Positions 1 to 5,073 of a stretch of 6,888 nucleotides of DNA are shown here, piece by piece. The notes below the pieces were generated by a model. That model did no database searches and was not told where the DNA came from. It saw only the letters and a program-made list of their open reading frames with translations. Where the stretch lies: the NCBI GenBank assembly GCA_027031185.1, contig JALVEF010000498.1, positions 1-6,888 on the forward strand, in the 5' to 3' direction. Made by a program: the position numbers and the translations under genes. Positions within the stretch are counted from its first letter, which is position 1, and every line of letters starts with the position of its first letter. This stretch comes from Saprospiraceae bacterium. Lineage in GTDB: Bacteria > Bacteroidota > Bacteroidia > Chitinophagales > Saprospiraceae.

Positions 1-1
1 A

Positions 2-89
2 GGCATTTTTGTTCCTGTTGAAGCGAAAATTTTCGATGCGTAGCAGCGCTACGTGAGAAAATTTTTGCAAAAACAGGGGCAAAAAGGCC
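2..89. repeat. Long imperfect inverted repeat with capped hairpin
   Basis: Bases 6-34 pair imperfectly with 57-85: TTTTTG, CCTGTT, GC and AAAATTTTC all have complements in register, and GGC (2-4) pairs with GCC (87-89). The tip carries a separate perfect stem, CGTAGC (39-44) with GCTACG (48-53), around loop AGC. Inside the left arm, CGAAAATTTTCG (24-35) is itself a 12-base palindrome. GCAAAAACAG occurs at 67-76 and again at 98-107. No open frame of note runs through it. It could be an intergenic repeat element of this genome, a cruciform, or a terminator of a gene left of the window; position alone cannot separate these. Confidence 0.6.
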
Positions 90-155
90 ATTTTAGCGCA
101 AAAACAGCGGGTACCTAAACAGTTACTGTGATTGTTAACCAAAAAATGTGACGTC

Positions 156-668
156 ATGAAGAAGTTCTTTACTGTTCTTTGTCTTGGCCTATTTGCACTG
201 CTGAGTGAGCCTGCACATGGGCAAGTGAACTACAAGTCGGCAATTGGGGCTCGTCTGGGATATCCCTTTGCATTGTCCTATAAGCACTTCCTATCTGACC
301 AAAACGCCTTGGAAGTTTATGGATCGTATCGGCGTTGGGGGAGTTTAGGTTACTACTTCACAGCAATTGGAGTGGGTGCTACGTTTCAGATTCACAAGGA
401 CTTGTCCTCCGTGGCAGAAGGTCTCAATTGGTTTTTTGGTTTTGGCGGTGATGTGTATATGTTCCGCTATAGCGATGATTTGTATTTCGGCAATGCCAGT
501 ACGACCGGCTTTGCCGTACATGGTTCGCTGGGATTAGACTATGGGTTTGCAGATACACCGGTAAATATCAGCGTGGACTGGCAGCCCACCTATTCATTGA
601 GTGGCTATAACCCAGGTTTCGATCCCGGTTATGGCGCCTTAGCCGTCAGATACATTTTGGGCCGTTGA
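156..668 (+). CDS. Secreted probable outer-membrane beta-barrel protein
   Basis: The product is 170 residues. ATG at 156 is preferred over TTG at 132 because it starts a clean signal peptide: Met-Lys-Lys, a hydrophobic core at about 4-17, and probable signal peptidase I cleavage after Gly22 (AHG before Gln). The mature part is rich in Gly, Tyr, Phe and Trp, with short alternating stretches typical of small outer-membrane beta-barrels. The segment with LNWFFGFGG (90-98), GLDYGF (126-131) and NISVDWQPTY (137-146), ending in ALAVRYI near the C-terminus, resembles a barrel family common in Bacteroidota whose function is usually unassigned. It ends in Arg rather than the aromatic residue many barrels carry. 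No clear Shine-Dalgarno or -7 box is visible upstream, and a palindrome (ACAGT-T-ACTGT) lies at 119-129. It stands alone: the neighbour on the right is convergent and 586 bases away. Barrel identity is a composition and motif inference; substrate or partner is unknown. Confidence 0.8.
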   Translation: MKKFFTVLCLGLFALLSEPAHGQVNYKSAIGARLGYPFALSYKHFLSDQNALEVYGSYRRWGSLGYYFTAIGVGATFQIHKDLSSVAEGLNWFFGFGGDVYMFRYSDDLYFGNASTTGFAVHGSLGLDYGFADTPVNISVDWQPTYSLSGYNPGFDPGYGALAVRYILGR

Positions 669-720
669 TGTTGGAGAGTGATCGCCTCCCCGGTTGGCAG
701 TAAATCTTGCTTTTCTTTGT

Positions 721-738
721 CGGCAGCTTTTGCTGCCG
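721..738. repeat. Hairpin, 7-bp perfect stem
   Basis: CGGCAGC (721-727) pairs with GCTGCCG (732-738) around TTTT. It is the first hairpin after the barrel-protein stop codon, 52 bases downstream. No T-run follows it on either strand, so it is not a classical intrinsic terminator, though it could still mark or protect the 3' end of that transcript. Confidence 0.6.
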
Positions 739-760
739 GTCATAAGGAGGAACAAGAATC

Positions 761-776
761 CGGGGCTATCGCCCCG
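761..776. repeat. Hairpin, 6-bp perfect stem
   Basis: CGGGGC (761-766) pairs with GCCCCG (771-776) around TATC. The stem resembles that of the hairpin at 1007-1020 (GGGGC with GCCCC), so the two look like members of one set that differ in the loop. Confidence 0.6.
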
Positions 777-815
777 CAACTGTGCCGGCTGGGGGGCTAT
801 TGTCCTGCTTGTTTT

Positions 816-961
816 CCCGCACTTACTTGCTTTGCCTGGTTTGGGCTTTGCCCCTTTCCGCTTATGCTTTTTGCAAGATGAGCGGTATATCGCTCTGCTG
901 TCCGGGGCAAGTAAGTGCGGGACAAGTAAAGCACCCCTAACCCCGAAGGGAATAAACAAAC
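816..961. repeat. 146-base direct repeat, copy 1
   Basis: By eye every base from 816 to 961 matches 1018-1163, and the match breaks at both ends (T815 against C1017, A962 against T1164). Inside, the 15-mer CCCGCACTTACTTGC (816-830) is exactly complementary to 907-921, giving a 106-base element with perfect 15-bp inverted ends. Between them are small hairpins GGGC-TTT-GCCC (843-853) and GAGCG-GTATAT-CGCTC (880-895). The remaining 40 bases contain CCC-CGAA-GGG, which on the minus strand is a stable UUCG tetraloop, and AATAAACAAAC. No transposase is encoded. The inverted ends suggest a miniature mobile element or a REP-like structured repeat; neither is proven. Confidence 0.9.
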
Positions 962-965
962 ATTG

Positions 966-985
966 CCGTCGGCTAAAGCCGACGG
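966..985. repeat. Hairpin, 8-bp perfect stem
   Basis: CCGTCGGC (966-973) pairs with GCCGACGG (978-985) around TAAA. The same stem, extended by ten base pairs, forms the core of the hairpin at 1163-1202. Each sits just to the right of a 146-base repeat copy, so the pair of hairpins follows the repeats. Read on the minus strand, a T-rich GTTTGTTTATT follows four bases later. Confidence 0.7.
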
Positions 986-1006
986 GAAAGAAGCAAAAAA
1001 AATACT

Positions 1007-1020
1007 GGGGCTTTAGCCCC
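1007..1020. repeat. Hairpin, 5-bp stem, at the left edge of repeat copy 2
   Basis: GGGGC (1007-1011) pairs with GCCCC (1016-1020) around TTTA. Its right arm is partly the first bases of repeat copy 2 (CCC at 1018-1020), so the hairpin spans the repeat boundary. Copy 1 lacks this hairpin because different bases precede it. Confidence 0.55.
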
Positions 1021-1163
1021 GCACTTACTTGCTTTGCCTGGTTTGGGCTTTGCCCCTTTCCGCTTATGCTTTTTGCAAGATGAGCGGTATATCGCTCTGC
1101 TGTCCGGGGCAAGTAAGTGCGGGACAAGTAAAGCACCCCTAACCCCGAAGGGAATAAACAAAC
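1018..1163. repeat. 146-base direct repeat, copy 2
   Basis: This is identical to 816-961 at an offset of 202 bases. The 15-bp inverted ends are at 1018-1032 and 1109-1123, and the minus-strand CCC-TTCG-GGG tetraloop and the AATAAACAAAC tail are all kept. Two perfect copies so close together imply recent duplication or gene conversion, since no drift is visible in 146 bases of non-coding DNA. Confidence 0.9.
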
Positions 1164-1202
1164 TTAGCTTTGCCGTCGGCTTTAGCCGACGGCAAAGCTA
1201 AG
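1163..1202 (-). terminator. Probable terminator of the ABC transporter gene; 18-bp perfect hairpin
   Basis: Bases 1163-1180 are exactly complementary to 1185-1202, leaving loop TTTA. It begins 52 bases beyond the stop codon of the ABC transporter gene. In that gene's direction it is followed directly by TTTGTTTATT, a passable T-rich tail, so it could act as an intrinsic terminator. In the plus direction the downstream bases are not T-rich. The inner stem repeats the hairpin at 966-985, so it may instead be part of the repeat family that serves as a terminator by position. Confidence 0.6.
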
Positions 1203-1224
1203 CAATGCAATGCAGGCAAGAGCA

Positions 1225-1250
1225 GGACAAGTAAGGCATCCCTATCCCCG
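1225..1250. repeat. Degenerate third fragment of the direct repeat
   Basis: These 26 bases match 920-945 and 1122-1147 at 23 positions, with three substitutions. The fragment corresponds to the part of the unit that starts at GGACAAGTAA and ends just inside the CCCCG tract. The rest of the unit is absent, so this is an older, decayed or partial copy next to the two perfect ones. Confidence 0.6.
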
Positions 1251-1254
1251 TTAC

Positions 1255-3078
1255 TTACATCTTCTGCAAGTGCACCAAATTGGCATACAGCCCGTTTTGA
1301 CTTAGCAATTCGGCATGCGTGCCCCGTTCGACGATCCTACCCTCTTGCAGGACGATGATTTCGTCCGCATTTTTGATGGTGGCCAGCCGGTGCGCGATGA
1401 CAATGGAAGTGCGCCCCTGCATGATTTTTTCCAAGGCATCTTGCACCAGCTTCTCCGATTCGGAATCCAGGGCCGAGGTGGCCTCGTCCAGAATCAGAAT
1501 GGGCGGGTCTTTGAGTACCGCGCGTGCGATGGTCAGACGCTGGCGCTGGCCGCCGGACAGTTTGGCGCCGCCCTCACCAATGTTGGTGTCGTAGCCCTTT
1601 TCCGTGGCCATGATGAAATCGTGAGCGTTGGCGATTTTGGCGGCAGCAATCAGCTCTTCGTCTGTGGCATCCGGCTTGCCCATGAGCAGATTGTTGCGGA
1701 TGGTATCGTGAAAGAGGATGGCGTCTTGCGAGATATAGCCGATGAGGCGGCGCAGCGAGCGGGCTTTGAGCTTGCGGTAGTCCACCCCGTCCATAGAAAT
1801 GTGTCCCGATGTCGGATCAAAAAAACGGTTCAGCAGACCGGTCATCGTCGTTTTCCCTCCGCCCGATGGCCCCACCAGCGCGTACTGTTTGCCCTTTATG
1901 ATGCGCCACGAAATGTCGTGCAGCACTTTTTGGGCCTCATAGGCAAACGACACATTGTCCAATACAATATCCCGCTCAAATCCGGCCTTCTCTACTGCAT
2001 CCGGCGCGTCACGCATCGGATCCTCCGTCTCCAGCAGGTCAAAAATCCGCTTACCGGATGACTCGGCCCGCTTGATGTCAAACAAGGCATTGGAGATATT
2101 TTTTGCCGGGGCGATGATTTGATAAAACAAGGCAATGTACGTAATGAAGACCTCCGGCTCCAACTGCCCCGTCTCAAGGATGAGATGCGCCCCGTACCAC
2201 ATGATGGCGATGATGATCAGCGAACCGGAAAACTCACTCACCGGCGAGGCCATCTCCCGCCGGCGAAACATGCGCACCATCTGCCGGAAATAATTGTCGT
2301 TGGCGCGTTCAAACGCGGTTTGTGCACGCCCCTCGGCCACATAAGACTTCAAAATAGGAATGGCGTTGATGGTCTCGTCCACGTGGGAGAGCAGGCGCCC
2401 CATGGCCTTCTTGGCATCGGCGGAAGGCCTTTTGAGCAAATTGCCGATGCGGTTGATGAGCAGGCCGACGACGGGGAGGAAAATCATCACAAAAACCGTC
2501 AGCTGTGGACTCAGAATGACCATCAGTATCAGGGTCAACAAAATCATCAGCGGATCCTGGATCATGCGCTGAAAACTGGCCAACAACGCCCACTGGATTT
2601 CGTTGATGTCCGTCGTCAAGCGCGCCATGATATCACCTTTCCGCTGATCGTTGTAATAGGTCACAGGAAGTTCCAACAACTTCCTGTGAATGCGATTGCG
2701 AATATCCCGTTCCACGGCGACCTGGATGTAGGACATGCTGAATCCCGCCAGGTAGCGCAATAGGTTCTTCACGAAGATCATCAGTGCCCCGAAGGCCAGA
2801 ATGCGTGTCAGGACGCCCATCTTGCCGTACCGGTGCGCCTGCATCGTGATGTAGTAGTTCAGATGCGACTCCAGATACGATTTGAGCGACAGTAGGCCGG
2901 TATAGGCTTGCGGAGTGGTGACCTCCACCGTGTTTTTGAAGATGATCTTTAATACCGGTATCAATACCGTGATGGAAAACAACGACGCCACCACCAACAA
3001 CAAGTTGAGCACCAGCGTGAGCACGATCTCCTTGCGGTAAGCAAATGCTATTTTCAGTACTTTCCGGTAGTAGCGCAT
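1255..3078 (-). CDS. MsbA-like ABC exporter, fused membrane and ATPase domains
   Basis: The 607-residue product is a half-transporter expected to work as a homodimer in the inner membrane. The membrane domain spans about 1-335, with probable helices near 17-47, 87-112, 165-190, 192-208, 284-303 and 310-332. The ATPase domain has all expected motifs: Walker A GPSGGGKT (403-410), Q-loop Gln451, signature LSGGQ (507-511), Walker B ILIL with Asp531-Glu532, D-loop SALD and switch His563. Order and length fit the MsbA/lipid exporter group. Lipid A or lipopolysaccharide-precursor export is the likeliest role, but drug or peptide export cannot be excluded. ATG at 3078 is chosen over an in-frame upstream start at 3198: it gives the usual N-terminus (MRYYRKVLKIAF), has a purine-rich AAAAAGAGA just before it, and the extension would run across a promoter-like box and a palindrome. 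A perfect 29-base inverted repeat lies inside the gene at 2661-2689. Confidence 0.93.
   Translation of the reverse strand: MRYYRKVLKIAFAYRKEIVLTLVLNLLLVVASLFSITVLIPVLKIIFKNTVEVTTPQAYTGLLSLKSYLESHLNYYITMQAHRYGKMGVLTRILAFGALMIFVKNLLRYLAGFSMSYIQVAVERDIRNRIHRKLLELPVTYYNDQRKGDIMARLTTDINEIQWALLASFQRMIQDPLMILLTLILMVILSPQLTVFVMIFLPVVGLLINRIGNLLKRPSADAKKAMGRLLSHVDETINAIPILKSYVAEGRAQTAFERANDNYFRQMVRMFRRREMASPVSEFSGSLIIIAIMWYGAHLILETGQLEPEVFITYIALFYQIIAPAKNISNALFDIKRAESSGKRIFDLLETEDPMRDAPDAVEKAGFERDIVLDNVSFAYEAQKVLHDISWRIIKGKQYALVGPSGGGKTTMTGLLNRFFDPTSGHISMDGVDYRKLKARSLRRLIGYISQDAILFHDTIRNNLLMGKPDATDEELIAAAKIANAHDFIMATEKGYDTNIGEGGAKLSGGQRQRLTIARAVLKDPPILILDEATSALDSESEKLVQDALEKIMQGRTSIVIAHRLATIKNADEIIVLQEGRIVERGTHAELLSQNGLYANLVHLQKM
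2661..2689 (-). repeat. Perfect inverted repeat inside the ABC transporter gene
   Basis: TCACAGGAAGTT (2661-2672) is exactly complementary to AACTTCCTGTGA (2678-2689), with a five-base loop. In the mRNA this gives a 12-bp hairpin over the codons for residues 131-140 (HRKLLELPVT), in a cytoplasmic loop region of the membrane domain. The protein sequence there looks normal for the family, so it is not an insertion. Confidence 0.85.
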
Positions 3079-3132
3079 GTCTCTTTTTGTGCCGAAAAGC
3101 CCATAAAACGTCTTTCGGCGGTCCCAATTTGG

Positions 3133-3140
3133 CAAAGTTC
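3133..3140 (-). promoter_or_regulatory. Candidate -7 box for the ABC transporter gene
   Basis: The minus strand reads GAACTTTG, matching the Bacteroidota -7 consensus TAnnTTTG at five of six fixed positions. It would start transcription near 3126, leaving a leader of about 48 bases before ATG 3078. I found no well-spaced -33 TTTG, so this is a modest candidate. Confidence 0.4.
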
Positions 3141-3186
3141 GCCTTTTTGGTACGAAAGTTGAGCCTATTCTCCTAACTATCTCCTC

Positions 3187-3204
3187 ACGACGGGCCACCG
3201 TCGT
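3187..3204. repeat. Palindrome in the divergent promoter region
   Basis: ACGACGG (3187-3193) pairs perfectly with CCGTCGT (3198-3204) around GCCA. It lies between the two divergent genes, upstream of both candidate -7 boxes, so it could be a binding site for a regulator shared by them. No regulator gene is in the window. Confidence 0.45.
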
Positions 3205-3248
3205 AATCTCTCAAAAACGTTACTCAAAACTGTCCGTGAGAAAATAAG

Positions 3249-3263
3249 CCGATTCCCCATCGG
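3249..3263. repeat. Short palindrome upstream of the plus-strand -7 box
   Basis: CCGAT (3249-3253) pairs with ATCGG (3259-3263) around TCCCC. It ends 16 bases before the -7 box at 3280, in the area where the -33 contact would fall, a position suited to an operator. The arms are only five bases, so chance is possible. Confidence 0.3.
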
Positions 3264-3279
3264 ATGTGTCGCTCATTGG

Positions 3280-3287
3280 TAACTTTG
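3280..3287 (+). promoter_or_regulatory. Bacteroidota-type -7 box
   Basis: TAACTTTG matches the TAnnTTTG consensus for the primary sigma factor of Bacteroidota at every fixed position. It predicts a transcript start near 3293, about 30 bases before the ATG at 3322. A convincing TTTG at -33 is not seen. Confidence 0.6.
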
Positions 3288-3308
3288 CGCAAGGTCGCCA
3301 CTTGCGCC

Positions 3309-3316
3309 AAAAAGGA
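3309..3316 (+). promoter_or_regulatory. Ribosome binding site of the sorting-domain protein gene
   Basis: AAAAAGGA ends five bases before ATG 3322. This purine-rich AGGA core supports that start codon. Confidence 0.55.
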
Positions 3317-3321
3317 CGGAT

Positions 3322-3645
3322 ATGAAAACACGCTTACTCCTGTTTTTCTTTGCATGCCTGACGCTTGCGGCCAAGGCCCAACAGGCGCCGCCCACCGATC
3401 CCGTGCGCCCTGTGCATATCCGCATTTTCCCAAATCCGGCATCTTCCTATTTTCGCATAGACCATGTGCCCGCCCGCGTCACGGAAGTATATCTGTACAA
3501 CCTTATCGGCAAGCGCGTCAGACACTTTAGTGCACAGCCCAAGGCCTACTATGATATTTCCAACCTGTCCAATGGCCTCTATCTGGTACAGTTTGCCGAT
3601 GCATCCGGCAATGTGGTCACTACGCAGCGACTCCACAAGCGCTAA
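3322..3645 (+). CDS. Stand-alone T9SS type A sorting-domain protein
   Basis: The product is 107 residues and has only two recognisable parts. A signal peptide covers about 1-19 (basic start, FFF-rich core, cleavage near AKA before Gln20). A type IX secretion C-terminal sorting domain covers about 32-107, with the usual landmarks: FPNPAS (36-41), the YLYNLIGKRV strand pair (57-66), DISNLSNGLYLV (78-89) and a basic C-terminus (LHKR). About ten Pro-rich residues join them. In known T9SS cargo this domain sits behind a large functional domain and is removed or used for anchoring during export across the outer membrane; here there is no cargo. The start is supported by AGGA at 3313-3316 and a -7 box at 3280. 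It is divergent from the ABC transporter gene, and its stop overlaps that of moaA. It may be a real mini-protein acting in or on the T9SS, or a remnant of a larger cargo gene; the intact promoter, signal and domain favour a live gene. Gene and domain are secure, role unknown. Confidence 0.88.
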   Translation: MKTRLLLFFFACLTLAAKAQQAPPTDPVRPVHIRIFPNPASSYFRIDHVPARVTEVYLYNLIGKRVRHFSAQPKAYYDISNLSNGLYLVQFADASGNVVTTQRLHKR

Positions 3646-4649
3646 CCGCCAATCGTGATCATACTCCGGTTGGTCCGGTGATTGGCCGGATTGTCAAATT
3701 CCTCGGAGCGCGTCATACCGGCGCGCACGGCCTGTTTCCTTTGTACCGCCGCCCGTATCAATGGCCGGATGTCCTGTCCGGCACGCCAGGGGCTGAGCAG
3801 GTCGGTTTCAGCGGACGAAAAAAGGCAATTCTTTAGCCGGCCGTCGGCGGTCAGACGAAGGCGGTTGCAGGTATCACAAAACGGATTGGTCACCGTACCG
3901 ATGATGCCGAAAGACCCCACAAAACCGCGTATCTTATACTGCCTGGACGTGTCATGGGCATCGTCTTGGAGCTTTTCGACCTGTTTAGCGCCGTATCGCG
4001 CCCGTACACGCTGCATGACCTCGTCAAAAGCCACGGTGCGGGACCGGTCCCAGTGGTTGCCGTCAAAGGGCATAAACTCAATGAAGCGCACCGTGATGGC
4101 CCGGTCGCGCGTCAGGTCCACAAAGTCGCCGATCTCATCATCGTTAAAGCCTTTGATCAATACGACGTTGAGCTTGATAAAGAAGCCGGCTTGCTCCAGT
4201 TTTTGGATATTGGATAGCACGCGATCAAACCGGTCGCGGCGCGTGATCTGAAAGAAACGCTCCCGCCGCAGACTGTCCAGGCTTACGTTGAGGGTACGGA
4301 TGCCCGCCCGCCGGAAGTCGTCCATAAAGCGGTCGGCCAGGATGGCATTGGTGGTGATGCCGAGTTGTACATCCATGCCGCTCAATCCTTCCAATATCCG
4401 GGCAAAGTCCCTGCGCACCAATGGTTCCCCGCCCGTCAGCCGGATCTTGGTGACGCCCTCCTGTACAAACAGGCTCGCCAGGCCGATGACCTCATCCGTT
4501 TGCATCAGCCGGTGTGCCGGAGACAGCGGAATACCTTCCTCAGGCATGCAATAAGTGCAGCGGAGATTGCAGCGCTCCGTCAGCGAAATGCGCAGATACG
4601 TATGGCGCCGCCCGTGCCGGTCGGTCAATATGTCGTCAGGCTTATGCAT
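3642..4649 (-). CDS. moaA: GTP 3',8-cyclase MoaA
   Basis: The 335-residue radical SAM enzyme converts GTP to 3',8-cyclo-GTP, the first step of molybdopterin synthesis, in the cytoplasm. The N-terminal iron-sulfur cluster ligands are Cys27, Cys31 and Cys34 (CNLRCTYC), followed by GGEP at 73-76 for SAM binding. The C-terminal, substrate-binding cluster has the MoaA-specific spacing Cys258, Cys261, Cys275, with the conserved Arg pair in CNRLRL. The chain ends in the Gly-Gly tail expected for MoaA, so it is complete. ATG 4649 is chosen over an upstream in-frame start (4739) because MHKPDDILTD leads directly into the conserved core, and it overlaps the moaC stop by eight bases (ATGCATAA). It is the last gene of the operon. 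Its stop TAG (3642-3644) overlaps the stop of the convergent sorting-domain gene, so no separate terminator fits between them. Confidence 0.97.
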   Translation of the reverse strand: MHKPDDILTDRHGRRHTYLRISLTERCNLRCTYCMPEEGIPLSPAHRLMQTDEVIGLASLFVQEGVTKIRLTGGEPLVRRDFARILEGLSGMDVQLGITTNAILADRFMDDFRRAGIRTLNVSLDSLRRERFFQITRRDRFDRVLSNIQKLEQAGFFIKLNVVLIKGFNDDEIGDFVDLTRDRAITVRFIEFMPFDGNHWDRSRTVAFDEVMQRVRARYGAKQVEKLQDDAHDTSRQYKIRGFVGSFGIIGTVTNPFCDTCNRLRLTADGRLKNCLFSSAETDLLSPWRAGQDIRPLIRAAVQRKQAVRAGMTRSEEFDNPANHRTNRSMITIGG

Positions 4650-5073
4650 CGGCCTTAAAATCGGATTTGCCGCCGGTCTTTTCGAGCAGGCGGATGCGGC
4701 GGATTTCGATCTGTTTGTCCAACGGCTTGAGCATGTCATATACCGTGAGCGCTACCACGCTGGCCCCGTGCATGGCCTCCACTTCCACCCCGGTCTTGTA
4801 ATGCGTCTTGACCTGTACCGTGATGATGATGTCCGGGCCGTCCACGGCAAACGTCACCGAGGCAAACTCAATGGGCAGCGGGTGGCAGTCGGGCAGCAAG
4901 TAGGCCGTCTGTTTGATACCGAGCAAGCCGGCCGCCTTGCTCATTTCAAATACATCGCCCTTGGGGACACGTTTCTCCAAAACGGCCCGGATGGTTTCTT
5001 CGCCGCCCGTCCGCACCACGGCTTGTGCCTTGGCGGTGCGTAGCGTCACGGACTTGTGGGTGATATCTACCAT
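4642..5073 (-). CDS. moaC: Cyclic pyranopterin monophosphate synthase MoaC
   Basis: The 143-residue enzyme turns 3',8-cyclo-GTP into cyclic pyranopterin monophosphate and normally works as a hexamer. Conserved family blocks are all present: MVDIT start, PKGDVFEMSKAAGLLGIK (37-54), LLPDCHPLP (59-67), YKTGVEVEAM (92-101), ALTVYDMLKPLDK (108-120) and EKTGGKSDF (131-139). Lys38 and Lys120 appear to match the two lysines known to be essential in the E. coli enzyme, from memory of the alignment. It lacks the roughly 14-residue N-terminal extension of E. coli MoaC, but MVDI is a normal start in shorter homologues. Its ATG directly follows the moaE stop (TGAATG), and its last eight bases overlap moaA. 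Confidence 0.96.
   Translation of the reverse strand: MVDITHKSVTLRTAKAQAVVRTGGEETIRAVLEKRVPKGDVFEMSKAAGLLGIKQTAYLLPDCHPLPIEFASVTFAVDGPDIIITVQVKTHYKTGVEVEAMHGASVVALTVYDMLKPLDKQIEIRRIRLLEKTGGKSDFKADA

Larger units (their letters stand above)
669..1254. other. Gene-free repeat and hairpin block between convergent genes
   Basis: These 586 bases lie between the 3' ends of the barrel-protein gene and the ABC transporter gene. They hold an exact 146-base duplication, a degenerate third piece, and at least seven short hairpins, most with a four-base loop closed by GC on the left and GC on the right. Open frames here (for example 694-1083 plus and 639-1136 minus) run through both repeat copies, so their translations contain the same peptide twice. 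They lack a convincing start and resemble no protein I know. I regard the block as non-coding intergenic repeat DNA. Confidence 0.75.

Noticed and set aside
694..1083. Plus-strand open frame of 129 codons in the repeat block
   Set aside because: It is made of the repeated DNA, contains the same peptide twice, has no ribosome site or family likeness, and competes with a similar minus-strand frame.
639..1136. Minus-strand open frame of 165 codons overlapping the barrel-protein end
   Set aside because: It is a translation of the same repeats and hairpins, basic and low in structure, and starts inside a repeat copy. Being open follows from the repeat composition.
816..1250. CRISPR array from repeated units
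   Set aside because: There are only two full 146-base copies with one 56-base gap. CRISPR repeats are short and numerous, and no cas gene is present.
1315..2061. 248-codon plus-strand frame opposite the ABC transporter ATPase domain
   Set aside because: The opposite strand encodes all conserved ATPase motifs, so this is an antisense shadow of a GC-rich gene. No recognisable domain or start signal.
3079..3198. N-terminal extension of the ABC transporter to 3198
   Set aside because: The extra 40 residues are basic and unlike the family, run across a -7-like box and a palindrome, and precede a normal family start at 3078.
3322..3645. Lipoprotein reading of the sorting-domain protein through Cys12
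   Set aside because: The residues before Cys12 (FFFA) are not a convincing lipobox and the hydrophobic core continues past it to a good AKA cleavage site.
4555..5043. 162-codon plus-strand frame opposite moaA and moaC
   Set aside because: It lies wholly antisense to two certain genes, crosses their junction, and its residues follow from the complementary codons.
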